Shown: piece by piece, positions 1-11,759 of the stretch
How the letters are laid out: every line of letters starts with the position of its first letter
Position numbering within the stretch: position 1 is the first letter of the stretch
Source: Erythroxylum novogranatense
Lineage: Eukaryota; Streptophyta; Magnoliopsida; Malpighiales; Erythroxylaceae
Length of the DNA: 64,000 nucleotides
Direction: 5' to 3'
NCBI GenBank assembly: GCA_029891385.1
Contig: CM057226.1
Coordinates: 93,070,977 to 93,134,976 of the forward strand
Translations under genes and position numbers: made by a program
Notes under the pieces: model-generated
The model's database searches: none
The model's input: the letters and a program-made list of their open reading frames with translations, nothing else
What the model was told of the DNA's origin: nothing

Positions 1-1517
1 AGGGTCAAAAGGAAAGCGACAATGAGGTGATGTAGTGACATCTTCATAAAGAAATTGCGGATACACTAATTGTGGACTCAATGAAAAGGGTAAAAGATGT
101 ATGGTAAAGTCAATAAGACCTAATAGGGATTTTTCGAAGTAAGCAAATGGTAGTAGTTGTGATTAGAGATAGAATGTGTTTGGAATTGTGGAGCAGTGAA
201 AAGTAAAAGAGCGATGGGACTAATTGAGGAATCGACATCGATGATATTCATACATTGGAAGAGTGGGCGGTGAGTATTGAGCTGCGGTAATATATTGAAT
301 ATGAAATAAATTAGGAATGACTGTGATAAAAGGGTATTAGTGCCATTCTCATGATTGAAGCAATGAGCGGATCAATTTGAGATATTGGGATTTTCAATGA
401 TTGTCAAGCGATTATGGGTAATAGTGAGGTGTTCTGAAAAAAAAAAAGAAGTTGTAAGAATAGTGATAAGAAAGGTTAAGAGTGCAGAAAGTAAATGGGG
501 AGAAATCTTATGATGAGTTTTAATATACAAATGGAATTGGAAAACTATAGTGAACAAAAGTCGAAGAAGAAGTATGTGTACCCGATCAAAAGGTATTAGA
601 ACAAGAAAGTGAATAGTCAAAGTTAGACATTCTAGTCAGCATATTTGAAAAGTGAAATTGAGTAATTGTAGGTATAGAATGAAGTGATTCTTGGCTCAAG
701 TGTTTATAGGTTGAATGTCCAATAGGGAAAAGGTTTGATTATGGTCGTGTTATAGAGCTTTGATTCACTGGAAAATATATCTTGTTACCTTTGCATGATT
801 ACTCTTGGGAGTTAAAGACCGTAATGGGTTTGAGACTAAAATGTGTGAGAAAAGGAAAGTGACTTAGGAAGGCGCATGGTTAGCTAAAGTGGAATCGGAT
901 CGGACAAATGAGGCGAGTAAAATGTATACCGAATAAAGTGTGTGAACACTATAGAGCGATGAATTGTCTTACGAGAATCGAATTTGAATATAAAGTGAAT
1001 GGCATATAATAAATGAGTGCATTAGGTACATTATTCTGATTATAGTGAAGTGGAGTTAAATGCCTTTGTATTGGTACCAAGGAATGTAAATCGTCACCGA
1101 CGTGATTAAGGGAGGTACCAAAGAAATGGAGGCGTACTCGATGGAACATAAATTGGACTTTATGGCCTTTGGGGAAAAAGGTATTAGAGGATAAAATGTG
1201 ATCGGTGAATAGATTGAAAATCGAATCGAAGTTATATATCGAAACCAAAGGTAGTGACTATTCTAGAAATGACAAATGAGATAGCTAAGAAAATGAGATC
1301 GCCAACTAATAGTCTTGTTGAATCAAATCTCTTGTACTAAGTGATAATGAGTGAGCCAAATTAGTAAGCGAACCACGGAATGAGGTAGTTCTGTGATCAC
1401 TTGAAAATGAATCATTAAGTGGAAAGGTATATGGGATATGAAGAATCATATGATTCTTGTCATAGTGAACCGTTATTTGGGAATTTCGAGGGCGAAATTC
1501 TTATAAGGAGGGAGAAT
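1..1517 (+). pseudogene. Element A: decayed 3' end of a Ty3/gypsy internal region
   Basis: This stretch ends exactly at a polypurine tract and an LTR start, so it is the 3' end of the internal region of a + strand element. The last 80 or so bases align by eye with the 3' end of the pol of element K (near 60049-60130, minus): both have a GAA/GAG-GA(A/G) start, an AATTTCGAGG core and an AGGAGGGGAGA-like purine tract. Further left I recognise no domain, and no reading frame longer than about 100 codons survives on the + strand. It is probably the spacer or the integrase/chromodomain tail of a chromovirus, heavily mutated. The rest of element A lies left of the window. Confidence 0.55.
1505..1516 (+). 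promoter_or_regulatory. Polypurine tract of element A
   Basis: AAGGAGGGAGAA ends one base before the LTR start TGTAAC at 1518. This is the plus-strand primer position of LTR retroelements, and it fixes both the orientation of element A and the LTR boundary. Confidence 0.8.
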
Positions 1518-3059
1518 TGTAACGTCCTCCCCTCCGGAAGGTAAAATAGTAAAATTTGGCATAGGATGAGATTGATAAGAAATAATTATTACTGTTCGTG
1601 CATAATAGGATTGATACACAGTATCAATCGTGTACATGGAATTACGGTAAATGCATTCATGACATTCCCGGTAATTGGGCCTAAAGCAATTTTATTGGGA
1701 TTAACGTGGTAAATGGGTTTGAAAAATTATTCGAGTGCGCTATAGGCGTTTTAGATTTTAAGGGATTTTAGGAATTTTTCTAGAATTTTCGGAGAAAATT
1801 CCGGACCGCAAAATCCAGATGGCAGCCTAAACGTGTTTTGGGGTAGAAAAGGTGATTTTCGTGATTGAAAAATTATTTGGAGTGCATTGTTACTGTTTTA
1901 TAATTTTAGGAATTTCATTAATTCTCAGAAAAATAATTAGGAAAATTCTCGTATCGGATAAATCGCCAATTAGCGTAGCAAATTCGATTCTTAGTAGCAA
2001 AATCGCTACCCATCGGCTTGTAATATTGGGTGTATTATTTTGGGAATGAAAGCGTGGTCATTTGAGTGAAATGGAGTAAAATTTTGGTGAAAGTAAACAA
2101 ATATATTTTGACTCTGTTTATAAAAATAAATCAATGAGGAATTGCCATTTAAAAGTCTTCATTTAATGCTCCATCCGAATGCTCTAAGCTCTGCTTGTTT
2201 TAAAAGAAAAGAAAGGATGAGTTTTGAGTCTTGGTTATTGTCATCAGAAACTTACTTGCCTTTGGAATACCTCCATCGATTTTGCTTATTTTCTCCAACC
2301 TTGAGGATTGCCTTCATGTTTACCACCTTAAATCCTCTCCCTTCTCACCATGAGATAACCGTACATGAAGGGTAGTAAGGAAAGAAAGTAAAGTAAGTTA
2401 AGAGTTGGTGTGAAGTTGGAGGCTCTAATAGGTAAGGTTTTAAGTTTGTTTTAATGATGTTTTGATTATGTAGTTCATAAATCATGATTAGTGGGTGCAT
2501 TTAAAGGGGTTATTGTTTATTAATTATGAGTGATGATGGTTAAATGTTATGGAAAAGATAGTTTGAATTGTTGAGTTATGATTTGAGGAAGCTAGCTTGA
2601 AAGATGTGTTGTTAACTTGATTTTGAAGTGAATATAGATAATTATTTGAGTAATTGAATTGAGGAATTTAAGGCTGCCAATTTTTCAGTATTAACCCTAG
2701 TATATGTATGACTGGAGTAATATTTAATTTGTATTTATTTTGATGTCTAGTGATGTGAAAAAGGAATTAGAAGTGGGTGAACTAAGGTTAACCTTAAATC
2801 TGGAAAGTTGGAATTTTAATTGATGTTACTTTTTTATTCATAACTTATTGTGTAGAAATGCAAATGAGGTAAGGTTAGTGGCCACTGACACTTTGGGATG
2901 TTGGCTTTAATTTAGTGTGAAATAGGTTTTGTTGAATTTCAATGATAGAAGGGTGAAATTTTGCATGGAAAGTTACTGTTCCATTGCCTGTGAACAGTAA
3001 CCGCAACCATGACATCTGAGTTTTGTTGATTTCTATGAATTAATTGAGATGGAATTAGG

Positions 3060-3850
3060 GAGAATGGTCTTCATGGAAGTTGTAGCATATTTGATTATCT
3101 TTCCATTGCTACTGAGCTTGCTATTTTTGGAATTATATATTGGGAGATATGAATTGATTACTAATGACTGGTTTTGAGCAGTTTGGATGAAACCTAGCTT
3201 AAGTGTGATTTTGTGAGTGTACTGATTGGAGGCAATTTTAACATTTTATGTGGACTGAATTAGTGTAAGTGATCTTCTGAAAAGTTGTAGAGGAAGAAAT
3301 TACCTTGAAAATTAGATATGGTTTGCAATTTTTAGAAGTCAGAATTGGGAGTTATGATTTTGCAAAAATGAACCCTACATTAGGTTATGAATGGCTGATG
3401 ATAACAGAAACTTCCATAACAGTTTTCAAATTGTTAGAGATCGAATTGGATGCTGAGTTCTGCATGAAAATTGAAGTTTGAGATGTTATGTTTTCAGGGA
3501 TATAAAGTTCTGAATTTATTGACTTGTATACTGGAAGTTATGCTTCTCGTAAGATTACTGCCCAAAGTGAAGGATTTCAGGGACAGTAACATTAGATGAA
3601 TTAATTGATTTGGTTTTCAATAGAATTTGATTTTGGATTGTTCATGAAAGTTGTAGAGGACATTGTGAACTTGTTGACCATATTTTTGTGGTAATTTATT
3701 ACTGAAGAATCAGTGAGATGTGAAATTGAAAATGTACTGCCCTGTGTTGATGAAAATTCAGTAGGCAGAAGGTTTGATGGATTATTTGAGACTCTTAAGG
3801 TTGGAATTGATTTTTATGGTCTTCTTGAGAATTGTAGAGCTTTTCATAAT
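3060..3850 (+). repeat. Degenerate approximately 185-bp tandem units in LTR A
   Basis: The core GTTGTAG, or a close variant, preceded by a (T)CATGAAA-like stretch, recurs near 3079, 3284, 3469, 3650 and 3832 (spacing 205, 185, 181, 182). Each unit also has an AGTTATG-like and an ACAGTAAC/CTGCC-like segment. LTR F has the same five-step ladder, with related spacing. Confidence 0.6.
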
Positions 3851-3957
3851 CTTTCCAATGAGGTATAGTGGGTATTTTTCTGATTTGTGTGCTAAAAATT
3901 AGAGTAGTTGAAAAGTAGGATTGAAATCTGAAAAAAAAGGAAAAGGGCAAGGCAGGA

Positions 3958-4112
3958 GGTGACTCGCCGTCTCGCGAGGGCGACATCTCACCTCGCGAGG
4001 GCGAGATAATCGGGCGGTCGCGAGGGCGACGCCTCGCCCTCGCGACGAAACGAGGTGATTCAGCCTCGCGAGGGCGGCGTCTCGCCCCCGCGAGGCAGGC
4101 GCCTGGGAATTT
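3958..4112 (+). repeat. GC-rich palindromic cassette (CTCGCGAGGGCGA motif)
   Basis: About seven imperfect copies of CTCGCGAGGGCGA and its inverse fill this island, which stands out sharply from the AT-rich LTR around it. TCGCGA is self-complementary, so strong hairpins are expected. It lies in candidate intron 1, directly before the conserved GTCCGAC.TCCGATTGACCTGATTC block. Confidence 0.8.
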
Positions 4113-5355
4113 TTATGTTTGAATTTTATTTGGTATTAATTGATCCGACTGTTCATTTGTCAATTTCTTTCCCGTCCGACGTCCGATTGACCTGATTCCA
4201 GAGGCATCGGATTCGTTGAATATTTAATTTCATATTATGAGAAAGCGGGAATTTTAGGCGGAATTTGGCGTAGCCCTATTGATGGAACATGTAAACCTTG
4301 TTTTAATTAATTGAGGACCTATAGAGGTCCGAATTGCTGCCGTCGGCGCCTATGGATTTCTAATTTTCATAGAATTTTATTATGGGAAAATATTGAGTTA
4401 GGACCGGAATTCATGAACATGCATATCTCATCATCATGAGCACAAATTTCATATTTAGTGACTCGTATTTTTTCGATTCATATAGAGGTCCAATTGGGCG
4501 TCGATTGGCCAACGTCCACGAGGTTTTCGGCATTAGCTCGGAAGCAATAGGTGAGTAACCTAGATGGTTTCTCAATTTTTTATGTGTTTAATATTTAGCG
4601 ATTATGCCATGTGGAGATAATGGATGGGTATATGTGTGTTTGACTTTGATTGATTTGGACCATAGGTGTACGAAATATTGGGAATGAGATAACGAAGCGC
4701 TACTTGTGTGTATTTGTTTGTGAATGTTTACATTGGAGATCTCGGACCAAAGGTCCGAGGAAATAGGATTGATATCGAAGTGTTAATTATCCGTCTCGAT
4801 ACATGGGATGTATTGTAAATGCGATATGGTATGGACTGATAAATTGGAAAATATATGATTGAAATCTGGGACCGAAGGTCCGAGGAAATGGAAATGGCAT
4901 TGAATGTAAGTGATAGAAATAGCGTAAATGAAAATTGGAACATATGCATTCATGCATAAGGACATGATCGAGATAAAAGCGATTGGATTGGAGCGACCAA
5001 ATGATCGGGGCATATCACGCCTAACGTATGTGAGAGCTTTCACCAACGCACAGGACCTCGTGTCCAGCGTATTGAGCCTCGGGCTCGATGTATCGAGCTT
5101 CAAGCCCAATGTTTGAAACCATCGCTCAACGCAATGTGCCCGTTCATGGGGACGAGCCAAAGCATACAGTCACAACAACGTAATGAAAATGGAAAGGGTC
5201 TCATGTGCATTGCATATATGGTATGATTGAATTTGGATTGTATGAAAGCGTCGCCTTACATTTGTGAAATCTAATGGTATGTACTATTTGAAATTACATT
5301 TGTGAACTGTGTTCGTGTGTGATATTTGGCAAGTGATTGAACATGCATGAATTGA

Positions 5356-5424
5356 GTGAACCATCGATGATGGTTTCTCACTGAGTTCGTAAAAACTCAC
5401 CCAAAATTTGCATCTATTTTTCAG
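5356..5424 (+). promoter_or_regulatory. Conserved hairpins and acceptor-like site, LTR A
   Basis: AACCATC-GAT-GATGGTT forms a 7-bp stem with a 3-nt loop, extended by GTGA/TCAC. It is followed by GAGTTCGTAAAAACTC, CACCCAAAATTTGCA and TATTTTTCAG. The block is conserved in seven LTRs of the window, far better than their surroundings. Confidence 0.65.
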
Positions 5425-5824
5425 GTCTAAAGAATACCCGTTTGACACGGAGTATGTCTATGTAGAGCAGTAAAGGTTAGAGGTCGGGATCGGTTAGGTA
5501 TGCGCATTAGTGTATTAGTAAATTGTATTCGCAATCACTTTGTATAACAAGGCTTTATATTTTATTGAGCCATTGTGGTATAAATGTTTTCTGCATTGAC
5601 TAATTGTAATTATTTTTGGATGACCGTAATAATCTGGCCGGTTTTATTGAACACGGTTTTAATTACTTCTTGTGTTTGCCGTGTGAGCGTGGAGTTAATG
5701 GCTCTAAACAAAAAAAAATGTATCTTGGATTTTAAATCGATCGATGTAGTACGCCACTCGTGGGACACGGACTCGGATATCACCAACGATATCGGGTTCG
5801 GGTCTTACGGTGTGGGGTGTTACA

Positions 5825-6278
5825 TCACCATACAGATAATGTCTCCAGATCTTCAAAGCAAACACTACTGCAGCCAACTCTAAGTCATGCACTGGATAAT
5901 TCCTCTCATGAGACCTCAACTGTCTCGAGGCATACGTTATCACTCTCCCATGCCGCATCAACACACAACCCAAACCTGCTGCGAAGCATCATCGAATACC
6001 TCAAATCCTCCGGACCACGGCAAAGCCAACACCGTGCCGTGGTCAATCGATGCCTAAGCTCCTCAAAGCTCCTCGACACTCATCATCCATCCGAAACCAC
6101 ATTCTTCCTCGAATTTTTCGCCAAAGGGCCGAAATCACCGCAAACCCTCGACAAACTTTGGTAATACCGCTAGTCCGCGAAACTACACGAACTCGACACG
6201 TTCCTCGGAACCTCCCAACTCTGTCTTGCCTCAATCTTGTGAGGATCTACCGGATACCCTCACCGGACACAATATGCC
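5825..6278 (-). pseudogene. Element B: RNase H and RT tail, truncated by element A
   Basis: Reading leftwards from about 5973, the minus strand encodes a Ty3/gypsy RNase H segment ([19 protein letters not shown], then [18 protein letters not shown]), closely matching 61800-62000 of element K. The frame stops at 5825, where LTR A begins. The part at 6000-6278 corresponds to the end of RT and the start of RNase H, but it is broken by several frameshifts. The rest of RNase H and the integrase of B must lie left of element A, outside the window. Confidence 0.85.
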
Positions 6279-6987
6279 CTAGAACACTACCTCATCGGCC
6301 GAATTCACATTTAGTGAATTTGGCAAACAATACCTCTCTCTCATGTCTGCAAAGACAATCCTCAAATGCTCTGCATGCTCCTGTCTAGACCTCGAAAACA
6401 CTAGGATATCATCGATGAATACAATCACAAACTGATCCAGGTAGGGCTGAAATACCTTATTCATCAAAGCCATGAAGGCTGCCGGGGCATTGGTCAACCC
6501 AAACGGCATCACTAGGAACTCGAAATGCCCATACCTACTCCTGAACGCACTCTTAGGCACATCGGCCTCCGCTATCCTCAACTAATATTATCCTGACCTC
6601 AAGTCCAGCTTGGTAAACACTCGAGCTCCCTGCAACTGATCAAATAGATCATCGATCCTAGGCAGTGGGTACTTATTCTTGACAAGAACTGATTAAAGCG
6701 CCTATAATCGATACTACGATCTCAAAGTCCCATCTTTCTTCTTCATGAACAATCTTGGAGCTCCCCACGGCGAAACACTTGGGTCTAATAAACCCTTATC
6801 CAATAACTCCTGAATCGAGCCTTAAGTTCTCTCGGCCCACGGTGCCATCCTATACGGAGGTATAGATATAGGAGCACACACTCGAACGAGGTCTATCACA
6901 AACTCATCTCTCGATCCGTGGTAAACCCAGTAACTCATCGGGGAACACATCCGAAAACTCCCTGATCACGGGAACATCCTGCAAACT
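6279..6987 (-). pseudogene. Element B: Ty3/gypsy reverse transcriptase, frameshifted
   Basis: The frame at 6279-6581 (minus) carries RT motifs: a [21 protein letters not shown] segment, [11 protein letters not shown] and FIDDILV with the catalytic Asp-Asp near 6400-6415. Upstream (6590-6987) the finger region and the link to protease are recognisable against element K, but several small indels break the frame. Compared with K, the segment after the catalytic motif is also disrupted. The copy is non-functional. Confidence 0.85.
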
Positions 6988-7452
6988 CTACTGCACTCTA
7001 GAATTCACCACATGAGCCAAATAGGCCTCACAACCCCCTCGCATCAACCTAAGGGCACTCAGAAACGAAATCATTCTAGCTGGCATTGCCTGGCTAATAC
7101 CTCGAAAAACAGCTCTCTGCTGACCAGGAGATTCTAACACAACCTCCTTGGTAAAACAATCCATCACAGCTCTATGGGCAGTAAGCCAGTCCATCCCTAG
7201 GATCACATCAATCTCTCTCAGGGACAACACTATAAGGTCTGCTCTCAACTCTGCCTGATCAATCACTATCTGACACCCCCTGCAGACCTCTCCCAACACT
7301 GTCGTACTACCTAAAGGTGTACTCACCTCTAGCCCACACTGCAATCTCTCTCTATCACAATGCAGTCTACATGCCACATGCGGTGCAATAAATGAATGAG
7401 TGGATCCAGGATCCATCAATGCATATGCTTCATAACCAGAAATTAGAAGCAT
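6988..7452 (-). pseudogene. Element B: retropepsin-like aspartic protease
   Basis: This open segment of about 154 codons contains LMDPGSTHSFI, the plant chromovirus form of the D-S/T-G active site (here D-P-G-S), followed about 60 residues later by [13 protein letters not shown]. Both match element K at 63200-63500. In the family this protease matures the Gag-Pol polyprotein. It is downstream of gag and upstream of RT, as expected. The frame is closed on both sides, so it is a remnant. Confidence 0.85.
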
Positions 7453-8572
7453 ACCCGCAACGACATCTGGAGACTCCTGCGCCTCCGCCGAGTCATATCA
7501 TAGACTACGGCACAGGGACCGCCATTGCTCGTCCTCGGACTCACCATCGATCCCTCTGCTCGGCCTCGGCCTCTACCTCGGCCTCCAACCAGAACCACCT
7601 CCGTGGCTCTGCTTTGATCAAGTAACATCGCCGCTCTACCGGCCGCAGCAGATCGGGCCTCCACAGTGAAGGGCACTCTCGAGTGGTGGTCCATCGAACC
7701 ACACTTGAGGCATGCTCCAAGAGCCCTCCGGACTCTCCATCGTGCCTCCTCTCGCAGAACTCACATAGCGGAATACTCTGTCCCAACCTCTAGCACCATC
7801 GCGACCACCACTAGGATCGGGCCCTCTGCCCCAAAACCGAATCGTTTACCACCTCAGGGCGACTGAAGGATCTGCTCGCCGCCATGGACCCTCTGCTATC
7901 ATCGCTCGATCAGTATCCTTGGGCCTCTTGCCCCAGGTCCCGATCCATCTCTCGCATCGCCTCGTCTCAATAATTGCTCAATCTCACGGTGACGCCTCAC
8001 CAATGAAATCGCTCATGTCCGATCGCCAACAGGTATGGATCTCAAATTGAGTCCGCTTAAACGCCGACACTTGTCGACCTCAGAAGCCACTAATGAGGAA
8101 GCATACACCAACAACTGGTTGAACCGAACCTCATAGTCGGCCACAGACAACTGCCCCTGTCTCAACTCTAGAAACTCCTGCAATTTCATGTCCAGATAAA
8201 TCTTGGGCATGAAATTATCCTTGAACGCTCTCAGAAATCCTCCCAACTCGAGTGCGAGGTGCGGTGGTAACGCCGAACGGTCTTCCACCATCGATATGCG
8301 AACCTCAAGCAAAGACTGCGATAGTCGAACCGCTCCTCAGAATCACAGCCCATTTGGTCAAGGACTCTTTCTGTCCTCTCTAACCATCCCTCAGCCTCCG
8401 CAGGGTCGGTGCTACCATAGAAGTCAACCGCTCCTTGCTTACGCAGCAAATCATATCTCCTCTCCCGAATAACGGGAACTCTGGGAGACATCTCATCAGA
8501 ACGAGGCATAGGGGACTCTCTACTAGCTCCCACGGATCCTAGGTCAGCTGGTTGATCCACTTGATCCCCAAG
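7453..8572 (-). pseudogene. Element B: gag (capsid) remnant, several frameshifts
   Basis: From about 8560 leftwards, frames at 8231-8560 and 8013-8312 encode capsid-like sequence. Features are an acidic N-terminus, FYGSTDPAEAEGWLERTERV, and later FMPKIYLDMKLQEFLELRQG with SVADYEVRFNQL, the hallmark of plant chromovirus Gag. The C-terminal basic/nucleocapsid part (7453-7866) is scattered over several frames and its zinc knuckle is not clearly preserved. Start codon context: the first recognisable Gag residues lie about 110 nt inside the primer-binding site, the normal distance. Confidence 0.8.
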
Positions 8573-8670
8573 AATGGATGACCTACAATAAAATCACAAT
8601 TCCAATCAATTACCGCTTTTACTTTGAAATTCAGCCTAAAATACACTATGCCCAGAAGATGCCAAACCAT

Positions 8671-8682
8671 GCTCTGATACCA
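8671..8682 (-). promoter_or_regulatory. Primer-binding site of element B (initiator tRNA-Met)
   Basis: The minus strand reads TGGTATCAGAGC, complementary to the 3' end of plant initiator tRNA-Met, 5 nt after the LTR end at 8688. This makes 8688-12498 the 5' LTR of a minus-strand element. Confidence 0.9.
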
Positions 8683-9086
8683 CCTAATGTAGCGCCCCTT
8701 CACCGTAGGGTACACACCGGGACGCCCGTGGGTCGTTCCGACGCATACCCCACAGTAAGGAAGTGCTACGATCGCTAACGATCACTAAACACTCGCATGG
8801 CATCAATAAAATAAACCACAACATGCAATTCACTAATATTTAAAACCACAATATTTCTTGCATTTCACAATATCAATCCAAAATATAGACAAGTCTATCA
8901 GTCCCCTACAACTAAATACAATAATCCAAAAAGGGAAAACTGATAAAAACGTCTATACTAGGTCATCCCAAAAATATAGTCCCAAAAGAAGTCACCCCAG
9001 CTGACCGACCTGCGATCCATCACTGCTCTTGATCACGAACGCACTGCGCGAAGCGTCGACACGGAGCTAGAGTCCCTCGACGTTGT

Positions 9087-11759
9087 CTGAAAAATATATT
9101 GCAATGTTGGGTGAGTTTGCGAACTCAATGAGAAACCATCATCGATGGTTCACCCAACTCATGCATATACATCTAATATATATCTCATAGATATATTTTA
9201 ACACAATTTATAACACTATAAACACTTTACACAATTTACATAGTTACGCTATCACATATCAATTCACACTATGCACACATCACACGTATTCACAATTTCG
9301 CTATTAATCGACAAATGCATAATGTATGCAATTTCTCATTTATGATGTTGTTGTGGTGAGGCAATATTCACATTTTGGCAAGTAGGAGAGCCCTCGGGTA
9401 TGCACTAACGCCCACTCACTTTAGGAATAGGAGAGCCCTTTGGGTATGCACTATTTCCTTTTGGCCTTAGGCCCATTCAACGATATCGAGCTTAAAGCTC
9501 GATCACTAAGCTCCAGCCACTGTGATTAATTACCACTTATGTTCATGCTAGCATGCACTAACACTTGCACAGTCTCTAACACATTTATCTCACTTCACTC
9601 GCTAATCACAATCAAAACACTTACTCACAATTTTATACGCTGATTCTCATTCACAGGTATTCACATTTATAAATCACACTTGGTGCAATCACTAACACTT
9701 ATCACATTTAGCTCATTCACTTCACATTTATATCACTCACTTTGACACTTAATTCACACACATTCACAGCACATTTAATCACATAAAAACTGAGGAACCA
9801 ACTAGGTTACTCACCTGTAACTTCTGAGCTATTGCCTGGAAGTACAAGCAATGTCCGTGGTCTGTCGATCCAACGGCGCCTCTATAACAATTCAAATGAA
9901 TTATCATCACCACTTGCTCAAATAATTCAATTCACTGATGCACATGTCTTAATTCAAACTATATGATGCATGATTATGATTTCCCAGCACTAAGACCCAA
10001 ATCGCTATCTCTCGCTTCACAATCAAAATTCACAATTCACTAGGTCAATAGCATTCCCTTAAATTCAAATTCACTCACTCAAACTCTAATCATACTCCGC
10101 TAGTTACAACATAACTCTTTGGTCACATTAGAAACTATAATGGACTCTCTTTCGATAATTGCAATCCCGTAAATTAAAATTCAAACTCTCAATCTTTATC
10201 ACAATTATAGACCTCTTTCTCTAGTTCATAACGAATCAAGTATCACCTTAATAGGAATACCACAGACCAAGATATCATCAAGATACTGAAACATGTTCAG
10301 TAAAACATCTAGTTCATGTTCCCTCCACCAATACCCTTACTTTGATTCAATCAATCATTTCCAATTTAATACCAAAAACCATAAATTGTTTGTGGAGAGA
10401 TAAGGAAATGTGTTAGGAATCCAATGCTTCAAGAATCAGGTCATTTGGAGCTCTATAGCTCAAGTTATCCTCAAAACACTGATCTATGCACATACTGTTT
10501 TCCTTCCGTCTGATTTTTGCTTCAGCTGGTTTTCGCTTCAGCTGATTTTCCTTCAGCTGATTTTCACTTCAGCTGATTTTTGCTTCAGTTGATTTTCGCT
10601 TCAGCTGATTTTCCTTCAGCTGATTTTCGCTTCAGCTGATTTTCGCTTCAGTTGATTTTCGCTTCAGCTGATTTTCCTTCAGCTGATTTTTCTGTCCAGA
10701 ACATATCCACTTATATAGATCATATCTTTTGACTCCGATATTAAAATTGGACAAACTTGGCATCTATCTCATAGAGAAAAGAGATATCTACAACTTTCAA
10801 GAAGGAAGTTTTGTCCAAATCTATCTATATCAAGTCCATATCGTCTGCTTTTGCTTGGTGATTTTCCTTCACTGATTTTCGCTTGACTGATTTTCCTTGA
10901 CTGATTTTTCCATCTAGAATATGTCCACTTATATAGATCATATCTTTTGACTCCGATATTCAAATTGGACAAACTTGGCATCTATCTCATATAGAAAAGA
11001 GAGATCTACAACTTTCAAGAAGGAAATTTTGTCCAAATCTATCGATATCAAGTCCATATCGTCTGCTTTTGCTTAAGCTGATTTTCCTTCGGCTGATTTT
11101 CGCTTCAGCTGATTTTTCTGTCCAGAACATGTCCACTTATATAGATCATATCTTTTGACTCCGATATTCAAATTGGACAAAATTGGCATCTATCTCATAG
11201 AGAAAAGAGAGATCTACAACTTTCAAGAAGGAAATTTTGTCCAAATCTATCGATATCAAGTCCATAGCGTCTACTTTTGCTTCAGCTGATTTTCCTTCAG
11301 CTGATTTTTGCTTCAGCTGATTTTCCTTCAGCTGATTTTTCTGTCCAGAACATGTCCACTTATATAGATCATATCTTTTGACTCCGATATTCAAATTGGA
11401 CAAACTTGGCATCTATCTCATAGAGAAAAGAGAGATCTACAAATTTCAAGAAGGAAATTTTGTCCAAATCTATCGATATCAAGTCCATATCGTCTGCTTT
11501 TACTTCAGCTGATTTTCGCTTCAGCTGATTTTCCTTCAGCTGATTTTTTTGTCCAGAACATGTCCACTTATATAGATCATATCACCGAACACCAAAAGTT
11601 TTCTCAACAACTCATTTAACACTATAACATAATTTATTTCTCCCCAACTACCCAGTATTTATGAACAAACATATGAAATACATTTTCCATGAAGATGATG
11701 AAATCTCTCAACTTTATTTCACAAATCCCTAACAAAGAAGGGATTTCTCTAACACTTAC
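9087..11759 (-). other. Candidate two-intron leader inside LTR B
   Basis: On the minus strand: donor 1 at 11759 (ATAG|GTAAGTG); acceptor 1 ends at 9882 (TTGTTATAG); candidate exon 2 is 9815-9881 (67 nt, beginning AGGCGCCGTTGG); donor 2 at 9814 (ACAG|GTGAGTAACC); acceptor 2 ends at 9087 (TATTTTTCAG). Intron 2 would be 728 nt. The ACCATC-GAT-GATGGT hairpin (9130-9153) is present. Sites are seen directly; their use is inferred. Confidence 0.5.
10490..11600 (-). repeat. Two-level tandem array in LTR B
   Basis: Long units of 207-223 bp are marked by TATAGATCATATC near 10713, 10932, 11139, 11362 and 11570. Between the unit cores lie runs of a 15-16-bp subrepeat (TTCAGCTGATTTTCC/G) centred on the palindrome CAGCTG. 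On the minus strand the core reads CTTGAAAGTTGTAGATCTC..., related to the last ladder unit of LTR F (near 20410), so one unit of the ladder has been amplified here. Confidence 0.85.

Larger units (their letters stand above)
2432..5424 (+). other. Candidate two-intron leader inside LTR A
   Basis: Donor 1 is at 2432 (context ATAG|GTAAGG). Acceptor 1 ends at 4485 (TTCATATAG), the candidate 65-nt exon 2 is 4486-4550, donor 2 is at 4551 (ATAG|GTGAGTAACC), and acceptor 2 ends at 5424 (TATTTTTCAG). Intron 2 would be 874 nt. A CTCAC branch-like motif sits about 25 nt before the last AG. The same order and spacing recur in eight other LTRs of the window. Splicing itself is an inference from the conserved sites. 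Confidence 0.5.
1518..5824 (+). mobile_element. 3' LTR of element A (4.3 kb, Ty3/gypsy, Tekay-like)
   Basis: The LTR starts TGTAACGTCC after a purine tract and ends GGGGTGTTACA, so it has TGTAAC/GTTACA terminal inverted repeats. At 5825 the sequence switches in mid-codon to minus-strand RNase H coding of element B, so A inserted into B. The expected 5-bp TSD partner (TCACC at 5825-5829) is outside the window. LTRs of 4 kb are typical of the Tekay/Del chromovirus clade. A TATA-like TTATAAAAATA lies near 2120. The distal 400 nt (cggactcggatatcac... to the end) is shared with LTRs E, F and G. No protein is encoded. Confidence 0.9.

Noticed and set aside
4728..5160. Minus-strand ORFs of 73 and 125 codons in LTR A
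   Set aside because: They lie within an LTR, antisense to its orientation, with no homologous frame in sister LTRs F and G.
5704..5973. An 89-codon minus-strand ORF spanning the A/B junction
   Set aside because: Only its first part (to 5825) is RNase H of element B; the rest is read-through into LTR A and not a real fusion protein.
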